In this document: positions 38,503-47,230 of the stretch, piece by piece
How positions within the stretch are numbered: position 1 is the stretch's first letter
Layout: every line of letters starts with the position of its first letter
NCBI RefSeq assembly: GCF_003443655.1
Contig: NZ_CP031941.1
Coordinates: 3,904,501 to 3,968,500, forward strand
DNA length: 64,000 bases
Direction of reading: 5' to 3'
Source of the DNA: Nostoc sphaeroides
GTDB taxonomy: Bacteria > Cyanobacteriota > Cyanobacteriia > Cyanobacteriales > Nostocaceae
Notes under the pieces: model-generated
Seen by the model: only the letters and a program-made list of their open reading frames with translations
Database searches by the model: none
What the model was told of the DNA's origin: nothing
Position numbers and translations under genes: made by a program

Positions 38503-39351
38503 CTATGCGTCTTGTCTCAGTAGCGCATCGGCTACTAGTGAAACATCGCGCATTTCTTGAACATCATGAACTCGGAGGATATCAGCGCCATTAAAAATAG
38601 CAGCGCAACAAGCTGCCGCCGTTCCCCAAACTCGTGCTTTGGGATCTGATTGATTTAAAATGCGACCAATGAAACTTTTACGGGATGCTCCTATTAAGAT
38701 AGGACAGTTGAGTGTTGAGAGCGATCGCAAGCGGCGAAAAATCTCTAAATTTTGCTCATAGTTCTTAGCAAAACCAATACCAGGATCAATAATAATTTTA
38801 TCCCGGTCAATGCCCGTAGCAGTTGCTACCTCAATTTGCCGATCTAAAAAACTATAAATTTCTTTGAGCAAATCTTGATAATCAGTCTGTTGCTGCATTG
38901 TCTGTGGTGTTCCCCGGATATGCATTAAAATAATCGGCACACCTAACTCTGCAACAGTTGGTAACATTTCTGAGTCAAAAGTGCCGCCAGAAATATCATT
39001 AATAATATCCGCTCCAGCTTCTACAGATGCCCTGGCTACAGCCGCACGGGTAGTATCTACAGAAATCGGTACTGAAATTTCTGGTCTTAGCACCTGTAAC
39101 ACCGATAACACCCGGTCAAGTTCCTCTGCCAGAGTTATTTGCTTTGCCCCTGGTCGAGTTGATTGACCGCCCACATCGATAATGTCAGCACCAGCAGCTA
39201 CGAGGGCTTGCGCCTGTACTAAAGCGGCAGAGGTAGTGTTAAACTCACCCCCATCACTAAAGCTATCAGGCGTTACATTCAAAATGCCCATCAAATAAGT
39301 GCGCTGTCCCCACTCGAAACAGCGTCCTCGAATTATCAAGTTCCTTGGCAT
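38503..39351 (-). CDS. folP: Dihydropteroate synthase
   Basis: A 282-aa folate enzyme that joins p-aminobenzoate to the pterin. Motifs: MGILNVTPDSFSDGG at residues 21-35, GGQSTRPGA, and the C-terminal GASRKSFIGRIL loop that binds substrate phosphate. Convergent with the slipin gene, with 8 bp between stops. It lies 52 bp downstream of tpiA's neighbour on the same strand and may form a unit with tpiA. Confidence 0.95.
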   Translation of the reverse strand: MPRNLIIRGRCFEWGQRTYLMGILNVTPDSFSDGGEFNTTSAALVQAQALVAAGADIIDVGGQSTRPGAKQITLAEELDRVLSVLQVLRPEISVPISVDTTRAAVARASVEAGADIINDISGGTFDSEMLPTVAELGVPIILMHIRGTPQTMQQQTDYQDLLKEIYSFLDRQIEVATATGIDRDKIIIDPGIGFAKNYEQNLEIFRRLRSLSTLNCPILIGASRKSFIGRILNQSDPKARVWGTAAACCAAIFNGADILRVHDVQEMRDVSLVADALLRQDA

Positions 39352-39367
39352 AAATCTACATTAGGCA

Positions 39368-39388
39368 TTCCCATGCAGAGCATGGGAA
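39368..39388. repeat. Perfect 9-bp-arm hairpin between folP and tpiA
   Basis: TTCCCATGC and GCATGGGAA are inverted copies around AGA. It lies in the folP-tpiA spacer. On the plus strand a short A-run follows, so in the minus direction it is not a classic terminator. Likely a dispersed palindrome. Confidence 0.6.
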
Positions 39389-39403
39389 CGAGAAAAAAGC
39401 ACA

Positions 39404-40135
39404 TCACAGGGACTGAAAATTTACAATCCGAGCGAAACTCTCAGCTTCCAAACTTGCTCCTCCTACTAAAACACCATCAATTTCTGGTTGAGCCATGATC
39501 TCATCAATATTGTTCGGCTTAACTGAGCCACCATATTGAATTGATACATTTGGATTACTCAACTGGCTACGGATTAAGCCAATTATCCGATTCGCCTCCG
39601 TGACTTCACAAGTGTCACCAGTACCAATCGCCCAAATCGGTTCATAAGCAATCACTAAATTATCCTGATCGATATCTACCAAGCCTTTGTCGAGTTGGAG
39701 AGAAATCAGTGATTCAGTTTCTCCCGCATCTCGTTGTTGTTTAGTTTCGCCAACACAGAGAATAGGGGTCAAACCAAACCTTTGAGCAGTTCGGAGGCGT
39801 AGATTAACGGTTGCGTCCGTTTCACAAAAGAATTGCCGTCGTTCGCTATGACCGACAATCACAAAGCGCACACCAAGTTCTGTCAGCATTGGGGCAGAAA
39901 TCTCACCCGTATAGGCTCCATATTCTTCCCAGTGGACATTTTGTGCCCCCAGTTGGATGAGGCTACCGTGCAAACTCTTGGACAAAACACTTAAATCAGT
40001 GAACGGAGGGCACAATATCACTTCTCGCCCTTCGGGGGTTTCCTCTAAGTGGGGCAGAAATCCTTGTAAAAACTCCTGGGTATCTGCCTGGGTTTTGTAC
40101 ATTTTCCAGTTGCCGGCAATAACGATTTTCCGCAC
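39404..40135 (-). CDS. tpiA: Triosephosphate isomerase
   Basis: A 243-aa TIM-barrel enzyme that interconverts glyceraldehyde 3-phosphate and dihydroxyacetone phosphate. Signatures: NWKMYKT (catalytic Lys), GHSERRQFF (catalytic His), [11 protein letters not shown] (catalytic Glu, phosphate loop) and GGSVKPNN. Start is GTG 40135 ([11 protein letters not shown]). Confidence 0.96.
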   Translation of the reverse strand: MRKIVIAGNWKMYKTQADTQEFLQGFLPHLEETPEGREVILCPPFTDLSVLSKSLHGSLIQLGAQNVHWEEYGAYTGEISAPMLTELGVRFVIVGHSERRQFFCETDATVNLRLRTAQRFGLTPILCVGETKQQRDAGETESLISLQLDKGLVDIDQDNLVIAYEPIWAIGTGDTCEVTEANRIIGLIRSQLSNPNVSIQYGGSVKPNNIDEIMAQPEIDGVLVGGASLEAESFARIVNFQSL

Positions 40136-40574
40136 AGTTAATTTAGTCCAGATCCTAACGAGTTATTTAGATGCATTTTTCAGTACATAAGAAAACAAGC
40201 GAAGTATAGGCATTTTCAGCCCTTTTACTCTTAAAAATGCTCATTTGATGGTCAAACAAGCTACTTTAAGTGAATTATCAGTCGTTTTTAGCATTCTTCT
40301 ATACACAGTAGTCATGCTCAATAAATGCTCATAAATTCACCGCTATGTCATCCCTTTACCTATATTCTCAGTTTTTAAACAAATTATTAAACAAGTTCTT
40401 AAACAACTAAAAAAGGTAGAGAGAGATAGACGTTACTTGAAAACGTGAACAATTTTTTGGCGAAAATAGTCCAAAAACTCGAAAACCATTTTAGGCAGGG
40501 TAGACCCCTACCCCTTTACCTATAATCCTAGTTATTAAACAACTTAGAATTATAGCTAGAGATAAGCACAAAAA
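40136..40574. other. AT-rich spacer with near-repeated segments
   Basis: I see no gene here. Two similar segments, each with CCCTTTACCTATA followed by TTATTAAACAA (about 40350-40410 and 40505-40545), suggest an old tandem duplication. The stretch separates tpiA from an accessory island. Confidence 0.5.
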
Positions 40575-40603
40575 AGCTCACAAACCTTATTCGGTCGTGA
40601 GCT
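40575..40603 (-). terminator. Intrinsic terminator
   Basis: On the minus strand AGCTCAC and GTGAGCT form a perfect 7-bp stem around 15 bases, followed by TTTTTT. It ends the SAP-like gene at 40628. Confidence 0.85.
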
Positions 40604-40627
40604 AGACAGCTTAGGTCGCAAATCGAA

Positions 40628-41005
40628 TTATTGCCCTAACAGTTCCATAACTTCTTCAAGTTTCATTTTCGCCTTGTAGAGATTAAGTAGCTTCTCTTGC
40701 TCCCAACGCTTAGGAGCTTCATACCGTTTACCCTCCAGCGTTAGCTTGATTAGCGCGGCTTGCTCATCCGTTGGTGAGTTTAGCTGATCAAGTGCGACTG
40801 CAATGTTCTGGTATGCCTCAAAGGATAATCGCTTTAGTCCTTTGCCTTCTTCCATCTGAGAAAGTGCAAGCGCGGGAAATGCCATTAAAGATGTAATCCA
40901 GCTTGCTTTATATCCGGCGTTGCCAGTGGGCTTAATGCCGTAGCGTCTGCATAAATCTCTCAGTTGGGTGATGCTTTTGATTTCCAGTTCTGACCGTGTG
41001 AACAT
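40628..41005 (-). CDS. SAP/HeH-like DNA-binding protein
   Basis: A 125-aa protein. Residues 8-40 (LEIKSITQLRDLCRRYGIKP then GYKASWITSLM) fit the helix-extension-helix SAP/HeH motif, a DNA-binding fold. The rest is helical and charged. It is divergent from a small RHH-like gene across an operator-like inverted repeat. Similar small proteins are known to me from cyanobacterial plasmids and phages; the assignment is by motif only. Confidence 0.6.
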   Translation of the reverse strand: MFTRSELEIKSITQLRDLCRRYGIKPTGNAGYKASWITSLMAFPALALSQMEEGKGLKRLSFEAYQNIAVALDQLNSPTDEQAALIKLTLEGKRYEAPKRWEQEKLLNLYKAKMKLEEVMELLGQ

Positions 41006-41038
41006 AAAATAGAGTTACCCATTTTTCAAAAGTGGTAT

Positions 41039-41075
41039 CGGTAGGTAACAACTTTCGACGGTGAATTGCCTACCG
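41039..41075. promoter_or_regulatory. Operator-like inverted repeat between divergent genes
   Basis: CGGTAGGTAA (41039-41048) and TTGCCTACCG (41066-41075) match at 9 of 10 positions with a 17-bp spacer. A second weaker inverted repeat (TTACCCATTTTT...AAAAGTGGTA) overlaps at about 41014-41037. Confidence 0.5.
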
Positions 41076-41134
41076 AATGAAACTCTAATCCGATGGTTTC
41101 ATCGACTTCAAGCTATATTTACTTTTCTACATAA

Positions 41135-41320
41135 ATGGCTAAAGCTAAAGGTAAACCCGAAAACTTTGATAATCCACCAAGCAAGGAATTAACTGATCAA
41201 TTAAGTTTTCGGGTTACTAAAGAGATGAAAGAAGAAGTCAAAGCGCAAGACGATCCACCTCAGTTTTGCAGGGATGCTATACAAAAAGCACTGGATGAAA
41301 AGAAAGGAAGGCAACAATAA
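41135..41320 (+). CDS. Small RHH-like hypothetical protein
   Basis: A 61-aa basic protein. The sequence LSFRVTKEMKEEVKAQ then CRDAIQKALDEK has the strand-helix-helix pattern of ribbon-helix-helix proteins, with a Lys-rich N-terminus. It is divergent from the SAP-like gene and followed by a strong terminator. Confidence 0.55.
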   Translation: MAKAKGKPENFDNPPSKELTDQLSFRVTKEMKEEVKAQDDPPQFCRDAIQKALDEKKGRQQ

Positions 41321-41385
41321 TTGAAGCTTTATTTCTAATATTCTGTCTAAACTACAGATAGTTGAAAAGCAATACATATAACAAA

Positions 41386-41426
41386 TTGAAGGCTAGGGTT
41401 AGAAAATTAACTCTAGCCTTCAATTT
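41386..41426 (+). terminator. Strong intrinsic terminator
   Basis: TTGAAGGCTAG (41386-41396) and CTAGCCTTCAA (41413-41423) form a perfect 11-bp stem, extended by GTTA/TAAC, followed by TTT. It follows the small RHH-like gene by 65 bp; the symmetric stem could also act on the other strand. Confidence 0.75.
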
Positions 41427-41587
41427 ATAACTGTATCTCTGACTGTGCGAGAACCTTAGCGCATCTGTGCTGATTGATTTTTATCGTCAGACTGTAGAAC
41501 CTGTAACCCACAGCCTACAACGAATTTTACACTGCGATATAGAAAATGGCTGATCAAGTCCTAGCGCGTAGCTTTTGGAATTACTGC

Positions 41588-42220
41588 TCAGAGAGAAGGC
41601 GTATGTTCCGGGTCTGGTAACTCTGGTAACTCAATCCCTCGGCTTTGCAATGCTTCAACTATCTGAGATACAGATTTATGTCCCAAGTTTTTCAGCGATC
41701 GCAAGCCTGTGACACCGTATTTATTTAAATCTTCTATTGTGTTAATTTGTGCATCTTTAAGCGCCGTATAAGTATTTTTTTTCAAATTCAATGACTCAAT
41801 ACTGTTTTCATCAATAACGCTTACAGACTTATTATCCTCATTTATTTCCTCTACGGGATGTACAACATTACTGTTGGCAACCTCTCCAAGCTGATTATCC
41901 GGCGAGATTGAGTCTACTCTTTGAGAAAAATTAATTTTGTCAACACTGTCTACATTCGCATCAACAACCCTTACAGTCTTATTGTCCTCAAGTATTTCTA
42001 GAACTCTATCTATTTTTGCTAGTTGCTCATAAACAGTATTTACACTCACAGTCGCTTCTACACCAGCATCAACAGAGGTTAACCAGTCATCTTTGACTAG
42101 GTTGGATAACTCTGACTTTATATGGTTAGGCTTCAATCTGCCTTCTGTAATTAACTTTTCGACAACAGAATGTGGCACACGGAAGCTTACAATAGGCGAT
42201 TCCTTAGTTTTTTTTCCCAT
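41588..42220 (-). CDS. Putative regulator with RNA-polymerase alpha-CTD-like domain
   Basis: A 210-aa protein starting at ATG 42220 (MGKKTKESP) with GGAGAAG upstream. Residues 1-50 resemble a ribbon-helix-helix domain (PIVSFRVPHSVVEKLITEGRL). A long acidic, low-complexity linker follows. The last 65 residues (SLNLKKNTYTALKDA ... NLGHKSVSQIVEALQSRG) resemble the C-terminal domain of RNA polymerase alpha, including the NLG-x-KS motif. The DNA-contact residues Arg265 and Asn268 of E. coli alpha correspond to Asn and Thr here. An inverted repeat lies upstream. It may recruit or mimic RNA polymerase; function is inferred. Confidence 0.65.
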   Translation of the reverse strand: MGKKTKESPIVSFRVPHSVVEKLITEGRLKPNHIKSELSNLVKDDWLTSVDAGVEATVSVNTVYEQLAKIDRVLEILEDNKTVRVVDANVDSVDKINFSQRVDSISPDNQLGEVANSNVVHPVEEINEDNKSVSVIDENSIESLNLKKNTYTALKDAQINTIEDLNKYGVTGLRSLKNLGHKSVSQIVEALQSRGIELPELPDPEHTPSL

Positions 42221-42234
42221 ACTTCTCCACTTCG

Positions 42235-42279
42235 TCAACAGTGTACACACTATATATATCACTATGTATACGCTGTTGA
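42235..42279. promoter_or_regulatory. Operator-like inverted repeat upstream of alpha-CTD-like gene
   Basis: TCAACAGTGTACAC (42235-42248) and GTATACGCTGTTGA (42266-42279) match at 12 of 14 positions and are separated by 17 bp. It lies 15 bp upstream of the ATG at 42220, where an autoregulatory operator would be. Confidence 0.6.
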
Positions 42280-42395
42280 CAATATAGACAAATCATCAGA
42301 GTCAACCCATAAATACTCATTTTTTGTGTATAATTTAGCACATAAAATTTAACTAAAAGAATACTAGCAAACTAGGAGTAATCAAGCGTATAGCG

Positions 42396-42498
42396 CAATA
42401 CAGTTCAGTTAAGCCCAAAAACCTTGGTAAAGACGCGAAATTTCGCGTCTCTACAGGTCTAAAATTAGTACCAAAAATCCTTAACTGAACCGTATTGG
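42396..42498. repeat. MITE-like element, ends CAATACAGTTCAGTTAAG
   Basis: The left arm CAATACAGTTCAGTTAAG and the right arm CTTAACTGAACCGTATTG enclose the palindrome AGACGCGAAATTTCGCGTCT. A larger relative with a different core lies at 50838-50974. Confidence 0.8.
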
Positions 42499-42547
42499 CG
42501 TATAGCGGTTCCCATTCAGATGCAGTACAACGTTACATCACGAGGTG

Positions 42548-42785
42548 TAGGGGCACGGCATTGCCCATACGTGTCAACTTAACGTAAAAGCCATGTCCCG
42601 CAAGGAACTGAAGTTCCAAGAATAATAGCTAAAGTCATCTGAAGATGACTAAATAATCTGAAAAATCTTTAGTCTACTTCAGTAGACTTGGGCTATTAGC
42701 CCTGAAATTTATTTCTGGGCGGGCGTGGAAGTCAACAAGCGATTTCTAGCTTAAGTTGACACCAATGGGCATTGCCGTGCCCCTA
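42548..42785. repeat. 238-bp inverted-repeat element with serial palindromes
   Basis: The ends TAGGGGCACGGCATTGCCCA and TGGGCATTGCCGTGCCCCTA are inverted copies, and the inner arms GTGTCAACTTAA / TTAAGTTGACAC continue the match. Between them are five consecutive short palindromes: GGAACTGAAGTTCC, GTCATCTGAAGATGAC, GTCTACTTCAGTAGAC, GGGCTATTAGCCC and GAAATTTATTTC. No ORF. Confidence 0.8.
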
Positions 42786-42822
42786 CGGGTGTACTTCACG
42801 TAAACGATAACTGCTATAACAA

Positions 42823-43080
42823 TTATTCAGTTACGTCAAACTCATCACTTATTAGCGTCTTAAAGCTCTGTGTTAACTGCTGCCAGAGTAACTCAATTCT
42901 CTCATAGCATTCCTCTGAAGAAATTTTTCCCGAAGTCTGTAGATTAGAGAGATAACAGACACGTTCAGAAAATTCTTGAAGATTAGCATTGAATAAAAAA
43001 TTTTGAGGCGTGTACTTGCCAAGATATCGATAGCGCTGGTAGAGAAAATTGTTATTGTCTATCTGATTGTCATTATCCAT
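42823..43080 (-). CDS. Small conserved-looking cyanobacterial protein
   Basis: An 85-aa protein with an Asn/Asp-rich start, then FLYQRYRYLGKYTPQNFLFN and NLQEFSERVCYLSNLQTSGK. I recall similar short proteins in other cyanobacteria (same YxxRGKFTPQN core) but know no function. Helical, acidic end. Confidence 0.6.
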   Translation of the reverse strand: MDNDNQIDNNNFLYQRYRYLGKYTPQNFLFNANLQEFSERVCYLSNLQTSGKISSEECYERIELLWQQLTQSFKTLISDEFDVTE

Positions 43081-43357
43081 ATAAAAATCTCTTTAGTATA
43101 AATCTAAACTTAGTTTTGTCACGTTTATTTTACATTTACATCTACATATAGTATTAAGATTCCCGTTTTTGAACCCTAATCACTTAATTTTTAAATCTCT
43201 CTTTGGTCATTTTCGTAAATTGCACGTTGTTCTGAAGTTCATATTTATCGGTATCTTCCCCAACTGGATTGGGCATACTTAATTCCCCTTGTCTCCTTTG
43301 TCTGCCTTATCTCCCCAAACCGCTCCTAAAAATAACTAGGATAGTAAACGGGGTGTA

Positions 43358-43413
43358 TCTAAAATCTAAAATCTAAAATCTAAAATCTAAAATCTAAAAT
43401 CTAAAATCTAAAA
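43358..43413. repeat. (TCTAAAA)8 directly upstream of GTPase gene
   Basis: Eight perfect heptamers end five bases before the ATG at 43419. So no ordinary Shine-Dalgarno is present, and the repeat forms the whole translation-initiation region. Confidence 0.9.
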
Positions 43414-43418
43414 TTAAT

Positions 43419-44900
43419 ATGACTTCGACACTACCCATGCCTGAACCTCATCAAAGCGATTCCGCTAAGACTAACGCAAATTCTCTCAGTTGGGAGGAAG
43501 AACTGGATAGTGCCATTTTCAGCTTTGAGGACATTCAGACGGAACTGAACTATAAACAAGCACAAACGGCGCTGCGAAACTTGGTAGCCAATCTCGACCT
43601 CACCCCCCAAGAAAAGACCGGGTTAGAGACGGAAATTGCTGATTTGGAAACCATGCTGGGGAAGTTAGACCGCATGGTGGTGCAGATTGCGGCTTTTGGC
43701 ATGGTGGGACGTGGTAAGTCTTCGCTACTCAATGCTTTGGTTGGGCAAACAGTATTTGAAACTGGGCCGCTGCACGGTGTCACTCGTGCTGCACAAAGAG
43801 TTAATTGGAGTATTAGTGAGGAAGCGATTGGGGAAACTGAACGTGCTTTGCGGGTTACTCTCCCTGGTGTAGGTCAATCGCAGGTGGAATTAATTGACAC
43901 TCCTGGGTTAGACGAGGTAGATGGTGCAACCCGTGCCGCGTTAGCTGAACAGATTGCAAAACAAGCCGATTTGATTCTGTTTGTGATATCTGGCGACATG
44001 ACTAAGCTAGAATACGCCGCCCTTTCTCAGTTGCGGGAAGCAGGTAAACCGATCATTCTGGTATTTAACAAAGTAGACCAGTATCCAGAAGCAGACCGGA
44101 TGGCAATTTATCACAAAATTCGGGATGAAAGGGTGCGGGAATTACTCACACCTTTGGAAATTGTCATGGCTGCGGCATCGCCATTGGTGAAGACGGCGAT
44201 TCGTCGCCCTGATGGTACTAGGGGCATACAGTTGCGTACAGGTAATGCCCAAGTAGAAGAACTCAAGCTGAAAATATTGGAGATTCTCCACCGTGAGGGT
44301 AAAGCTTTGGTTGCCCTCAATACTATGCTTTATGCCGATATCGTAAATGAGCAGTTGATAGAACGAAAACTGATGATTCGGGAAGAGAATGCCAATCAGT
44401 TGATTTGGAAGGCTGTGATGACTAAGGCATTAGCGATCGCACTTAATCCCGTAACTGTGGTAGATATTCTCAGTAGTGTGGTCATTGATATTGCTCTGAT
44501 TTTGGGTTTATCTAAACTCTATGGCTTCTCCATGACCGAAGCCGGGGCTGTACAATTGCTACAAAAAATCGCCCTGAGTATGGGCGGAATTGGTGCTAGT
44601 GAATTGTTAGCAAATTTGGGCTTGAGTGGATTAAAAACTTTACTTGGGATCTCTGCAACAGCTACGGGTGGTATTGCGCTAGGCCCTTATATATCGGTAG
44701 CAATCACCCAAGGGGGAGTAGCTGGTGTTTCTTCTTACGGGATTGGACAAGTTACCAAAGTTTATTTAGCCAATGGCGCGACTTGGGGGCCTGATGGGCC
44801 AAAAGCAGTGATTAATCGGATTTTGGCAAACCTGGATGAGACTTCAATTCTCAACCGCATTAAAGATGAATTGCTCCACAAGGTAAAACTCAAAAAGTGA
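43419..44900 (+). CDS. Dynamin/Era-like GTPase with DUF697 domain
   Basis: A 493-aa protein. The G domain spans residues 90-260: G1 GMVGRGKSS, G3 DTPG (LIDTPGLDEVDG), G4 NKVD (VFNKVDQ). The C-terminal part has hydrophobic, Gly-rich helices (DILSSVVIDIALILGLSKLYG, ATGGIALGPYISVAI), typical of the DUF697/YcjF family, and is probably membrane-associated. Function unknown. It is preceded only by heptamer repeats. Confidence 0.85.
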   Translation: MTSTLPMPEPHQSDSAKTNANSLSWEEELDSAIFSFEDIQTELNYKQAQTALRNLVANLDLTPQEKTGLETEIADLETMLGKLDRMVVQIAAFGMVGRGKSSLLNALVGQTVFETGPLHGVTRAAQRVNWSISEEAIGETERALRVTLPGVGQSQVELIDTPGLDEVDGATRAALAEQIAKQADLILFVISGDMTKLEYAALSQLREAGKPIILVFNKVDQYPEADRMAIYHKIRDERVRELLTPLEIVMAAASPLVKTAIRRPDGTRGIQLRTGNAQVEELKLKILEILHREGKALVALNTMLYADIVNEQLIERKLMIREENANQLIWKAVMTKALAIALNPVTVVDILSSVVIDIALILGLSKLYGFSMTEAGAVQLLQKIALSMGGIGASELLANLGLSGLKTLLGISATATGGIALGPYISVAITQGGVAGVSSYGIGQVTKVYLANGATWGPDGPKAVINRILANLDETSILNRIKDELLHKVKLKK

Positions 44901-44914
44901 TGTATCAACTTATT

Positions 44915-45019
44915 TCAACTGCTTGTATTTTCCTCAAGCCAAGCAACTAAATCAGACACATTTGAAAAATCTAAAAATTCTTCTCCTAATTGTTCAGTAG
45001 ATAAGACTCGAATTCTCTC
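44915..45019 (-). pseudogene. C-terminal fragment of a DUF4351-type gene
   Basis: On the minus strand the fragment reads ERIRVLSTEQLGEEFLDF then SDLVAWLEENTSS and a stop. This matches the short DUF4351 tail found at the end of Rpn-/transposase-like cyanobacterial proteins. The rest of the gene is missing; a MITE (45023-45149) lies directly at the break. Confidence 0.55.
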
Positions 45020-45022
45020 AAC

Positions 45023-45149
45023 TAGGGACTTCTAAATAAAAAAACATCCCAAAACTGACGCAAAAATCCTCTCTATTTCTCTTCTCTCTGTGTTCTCTGC
45101 GTCTCTGTGGTTCGTTTATTAGGATAATTTATTTCTTGGAAGTCCCTAA
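45023..45149. repeat. MITE-like element, family AGGGACTTCCAAG
   Basis: Left end TAGGGACTTCTAAATAAA and right end TTTATTTCTTGGAAGTCCCTA are inverted. Inside is a C/T-rich core (CTCTGCGTCTCTGTGGTTCG) that also occurs in the MITE at 53113. Same family as 5749-5881. Confidence 0.75.
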
Positions 45150-45213
45150 CGCTTGGGCTGAATCTGTTCGCGTTAACGGTGCTAAAGGTAATAAAGATTG
45201 AACCTGATTTTAT

Positions 45214-45390
45214 AACTCGGAACTTCGACCTTTGAACTCGGAACTTCCACCTCTGAACTCGGAACTTCCACCTCTGAACTCGGAACTTCGTCCTCTGAAC
45301 TCGGAACCTCGACCTTTGAACTCGAAACTTCAACCTTTGAACTCGGAACTTCAACCTCTGAACTCGGAACTTCGACCTCTGAACTTGAAG
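45214..45390. repeat. 21-bp tandem repeat, eight copies
   Basis: Eight units of 21 bp (AACTCGGAACTTCGACCTTTG and variants) start at 45214, followed by a partial unit. Because 21 is a multiple of three, open frames run through it on both strands (NSELPPL or KFRVQRL units), but no Shine-Dalgarno or flanking coding signal supports a gene. The remaining spacer to 45577 shows nothing else. Confidence 0.85.
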
Positions 45391-45577
45391 GCTAGAGCTA
45401 GGAACTCGGAACTTCGAGATGAGAACGTGAACTTTCAAGTTCTACACTCAAACACCGAGTTTCTGAGCTTCTAACTTTCAACATTTTAAGCACAATTGCT
45501 GATAGATTTTCTGCACTATTGATGCTTAGGCCTGCACTTTCCGAGATTTACAGAAGAAATTGCGCCTTCATCAACTT

Positions 45578-47230
45578 TTAGTTTCTACCTTTGAAAGAGT
45601 TTAGCCATTCTTGAACTTGTTCGCGGGCAATATCGCGCCCTCCAAGACCAAAAGCAAGGGCAATAGCAACTGCGATCGCACCGAGTAAAAGTCCAAAGGC
45701 TAAATTTACAATATCACTGGCAACTCCAATCTGTTGTAGTGCCATTGCAGAAACTAAGGCAATAATGGCAATCCGCGCCACTTGTCCCAAAATCTGGGCT
45801 TGACGTTCGCCAGAACTGGTAATGATGTTAAAAGCCAGATTTGCTAGGAATAAACCAATGGCAAATATCACCAATCCCGCCAAAATCCGCCCGAATATGA
45901 TCACAATTCCAGAAACTAATGCTGTTAGGGCTGGAATATTCAAGATATTCACCGCCGCCACCGTTGCAAACAGCATGATACCCACTAAGGCAACAATACC
46001 TGCAATTTCCGATGGTGTGCGGGTTGGAATCGGGGGGTTTGTTGATTCTGTTGAAATGACGATTCGTCTGCTGGGTGTTGTCAGACCCAAAATAGTGAAA
46101 ATGTTATTAAACCCTAAATTGGTGAGGATACTTGTAACCAAATCTGCGATAAACCGCCCGACGAAATAGGCAACAAGCAAAATTGCCACGGCTGTAAAGA
46201 TTCCAGGTAGCGCATTGAGAACCTGTTGCAGCATGGCGATCGCAGGTACAGATATCGCATCAATTCGCAAGGCATTCAGCGCTGCGATCGCTACAGGAAT
46301 CAAAATCAAAACATAAACAATTGTGCCGATAATATTCGATAGAGGTTGCACCCCCGCAGCCGCAGATAATCCTAATCGACTACCTAAATGGTCTATACCA
46401 GTTGTCGCCAGCAAGTTCGTCACAATCCGCCGCACCACATTAGCTATAAACCAGCCAACTACAGCAATTAATATTGCCGCGAGAATGTTCGGCAGAATTA
46501 GCAGAACTTCTGTAATTAAAGCTTGTACTGGTTGTAAAGCCTGCTGTAGTCCGAGAGTATCCAAAACTGGGGCGAGAAACAGTAAAAATATAAACCAATA
46601 CAGAGCATTGCCAATCGTCTCACTTAGAGACAACTGATTAAGGCTAGGTACGCTGTCTTCTGGTTGTGGATTCAAGCGCTCATCCAGGTTAAATGCCTGT
46701 AATGAGCGCACAGTAATAATCTTCACAATGGTCGCCAAAAACCAGGCAGTTACCAAAAGGATTCCCACACCAACTAACTTTGGCAAAAAGCCAATAAGTT
46801 GATTGAGAAAATTATTCAGAGGTCGAGACGCTACCTCTAAATCTAATGCCTGTAAAACAGCTACTGCCGTCAGTAGAATAATGCTCCAAAAGACTAAGCT
46901 GGAGATTAATTTCTCCACTTGGGGAACATCTTGACGACCCGTTACCCCTGCGGCAATGCGGTTATCTATATTTGTGCGATTGAGGATTCCTCGCGTCAGC
47001 GCGGCTACGCCAAAGGCAATTAGCAAACCTACTAACAAAATTGCCACTGCCCCCAGCAGACGGGGTGTAAACAGAATTAACTGTTGAACAATACCTTGCA
47101 CATCAGCAATTCCTTGATTTACTGCTGGTTGCGCCGATTGCAGGCTGGGCGATTGTGCCAAAAATTGCTGCGTCCTTGTGGACAAAGCAACTCCTATCAC
47201 CTGGGTTATTCCTTGCCAAGTTGTGTTCAT
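45578..47230 (-). CDS. Mechanosensitive-channel-like membrane protein
   Basis: A 550-aa protein with about twelve helices. Four or more repeats of the MscS-associated conserved TM helix are visible (VQQLILFTPRLLGAVAILLVG, FLPKLVGVGILLVTAWFLA, ILPNILAAILIAVVGWFIA, ALPGIFTAVAILLVAYFVG). A Gly/Ala-rich segment near the end (AFGLLLGAIAVAIALAFGLGG) resembles the MscS pore helix. No full MscS cytoplasmic domain follows, so it belongs to the CmpX-like group. Probably osmotic or mechanical response. Confidence 0.85.
   Translation of the reverse strand: MNTTWQGITQVIGVALSTRTQQFLAQSPSLQSAQPAVNQGIADVQGIVQQLILFTPRLLGAVAILLVGLLIAFGVAALTRGILNRTNIDNRIAAGVTGRQDVPQVEKLISSLVFWSIILLTAVAVLQALDLEVASRPLNNFLNQLIGFLPKLVGVGILLVTAWFLATIVKIITVRSLQAFNLDERLNPQPEDSVPSLNQLSLSETIGNALYWFIFLLFLAPVLDTLGLQQALQPVQALITEVLLILPNILAAILIAVVGWFIANVVRRIVTNLLATTGIDHLGSRLGLSAAAGVQPLSNIIGTIVYVLILIPVAIAALNALRIDAISVPAIAMLQQVLNALPGIFTAVAILLVAYFVGRFIADLVTSILTNLGFNNIFTILGLTTPSRRIVISTESTNPPIPTRTPSEIAGIVALVGIMLFATVAAVNILNIPALTALVSGIVIIFGRILAGLVIFAIGLFLANLAFNIITSSGERQAQILGQVARIAIIALVSAMALQQIGVASDIVNLAFGLLLGAIAVAIALAFGLGGRDIAREQVQEWLNSFKGRN

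Noticed and set aside
45073..45474. Overlapping frames on both strands with heptad repeats
   Set aside because: Both are products of a 21-bp tandem repeat in a spacer; they have no ribosome-binding site and overlap a MITE.
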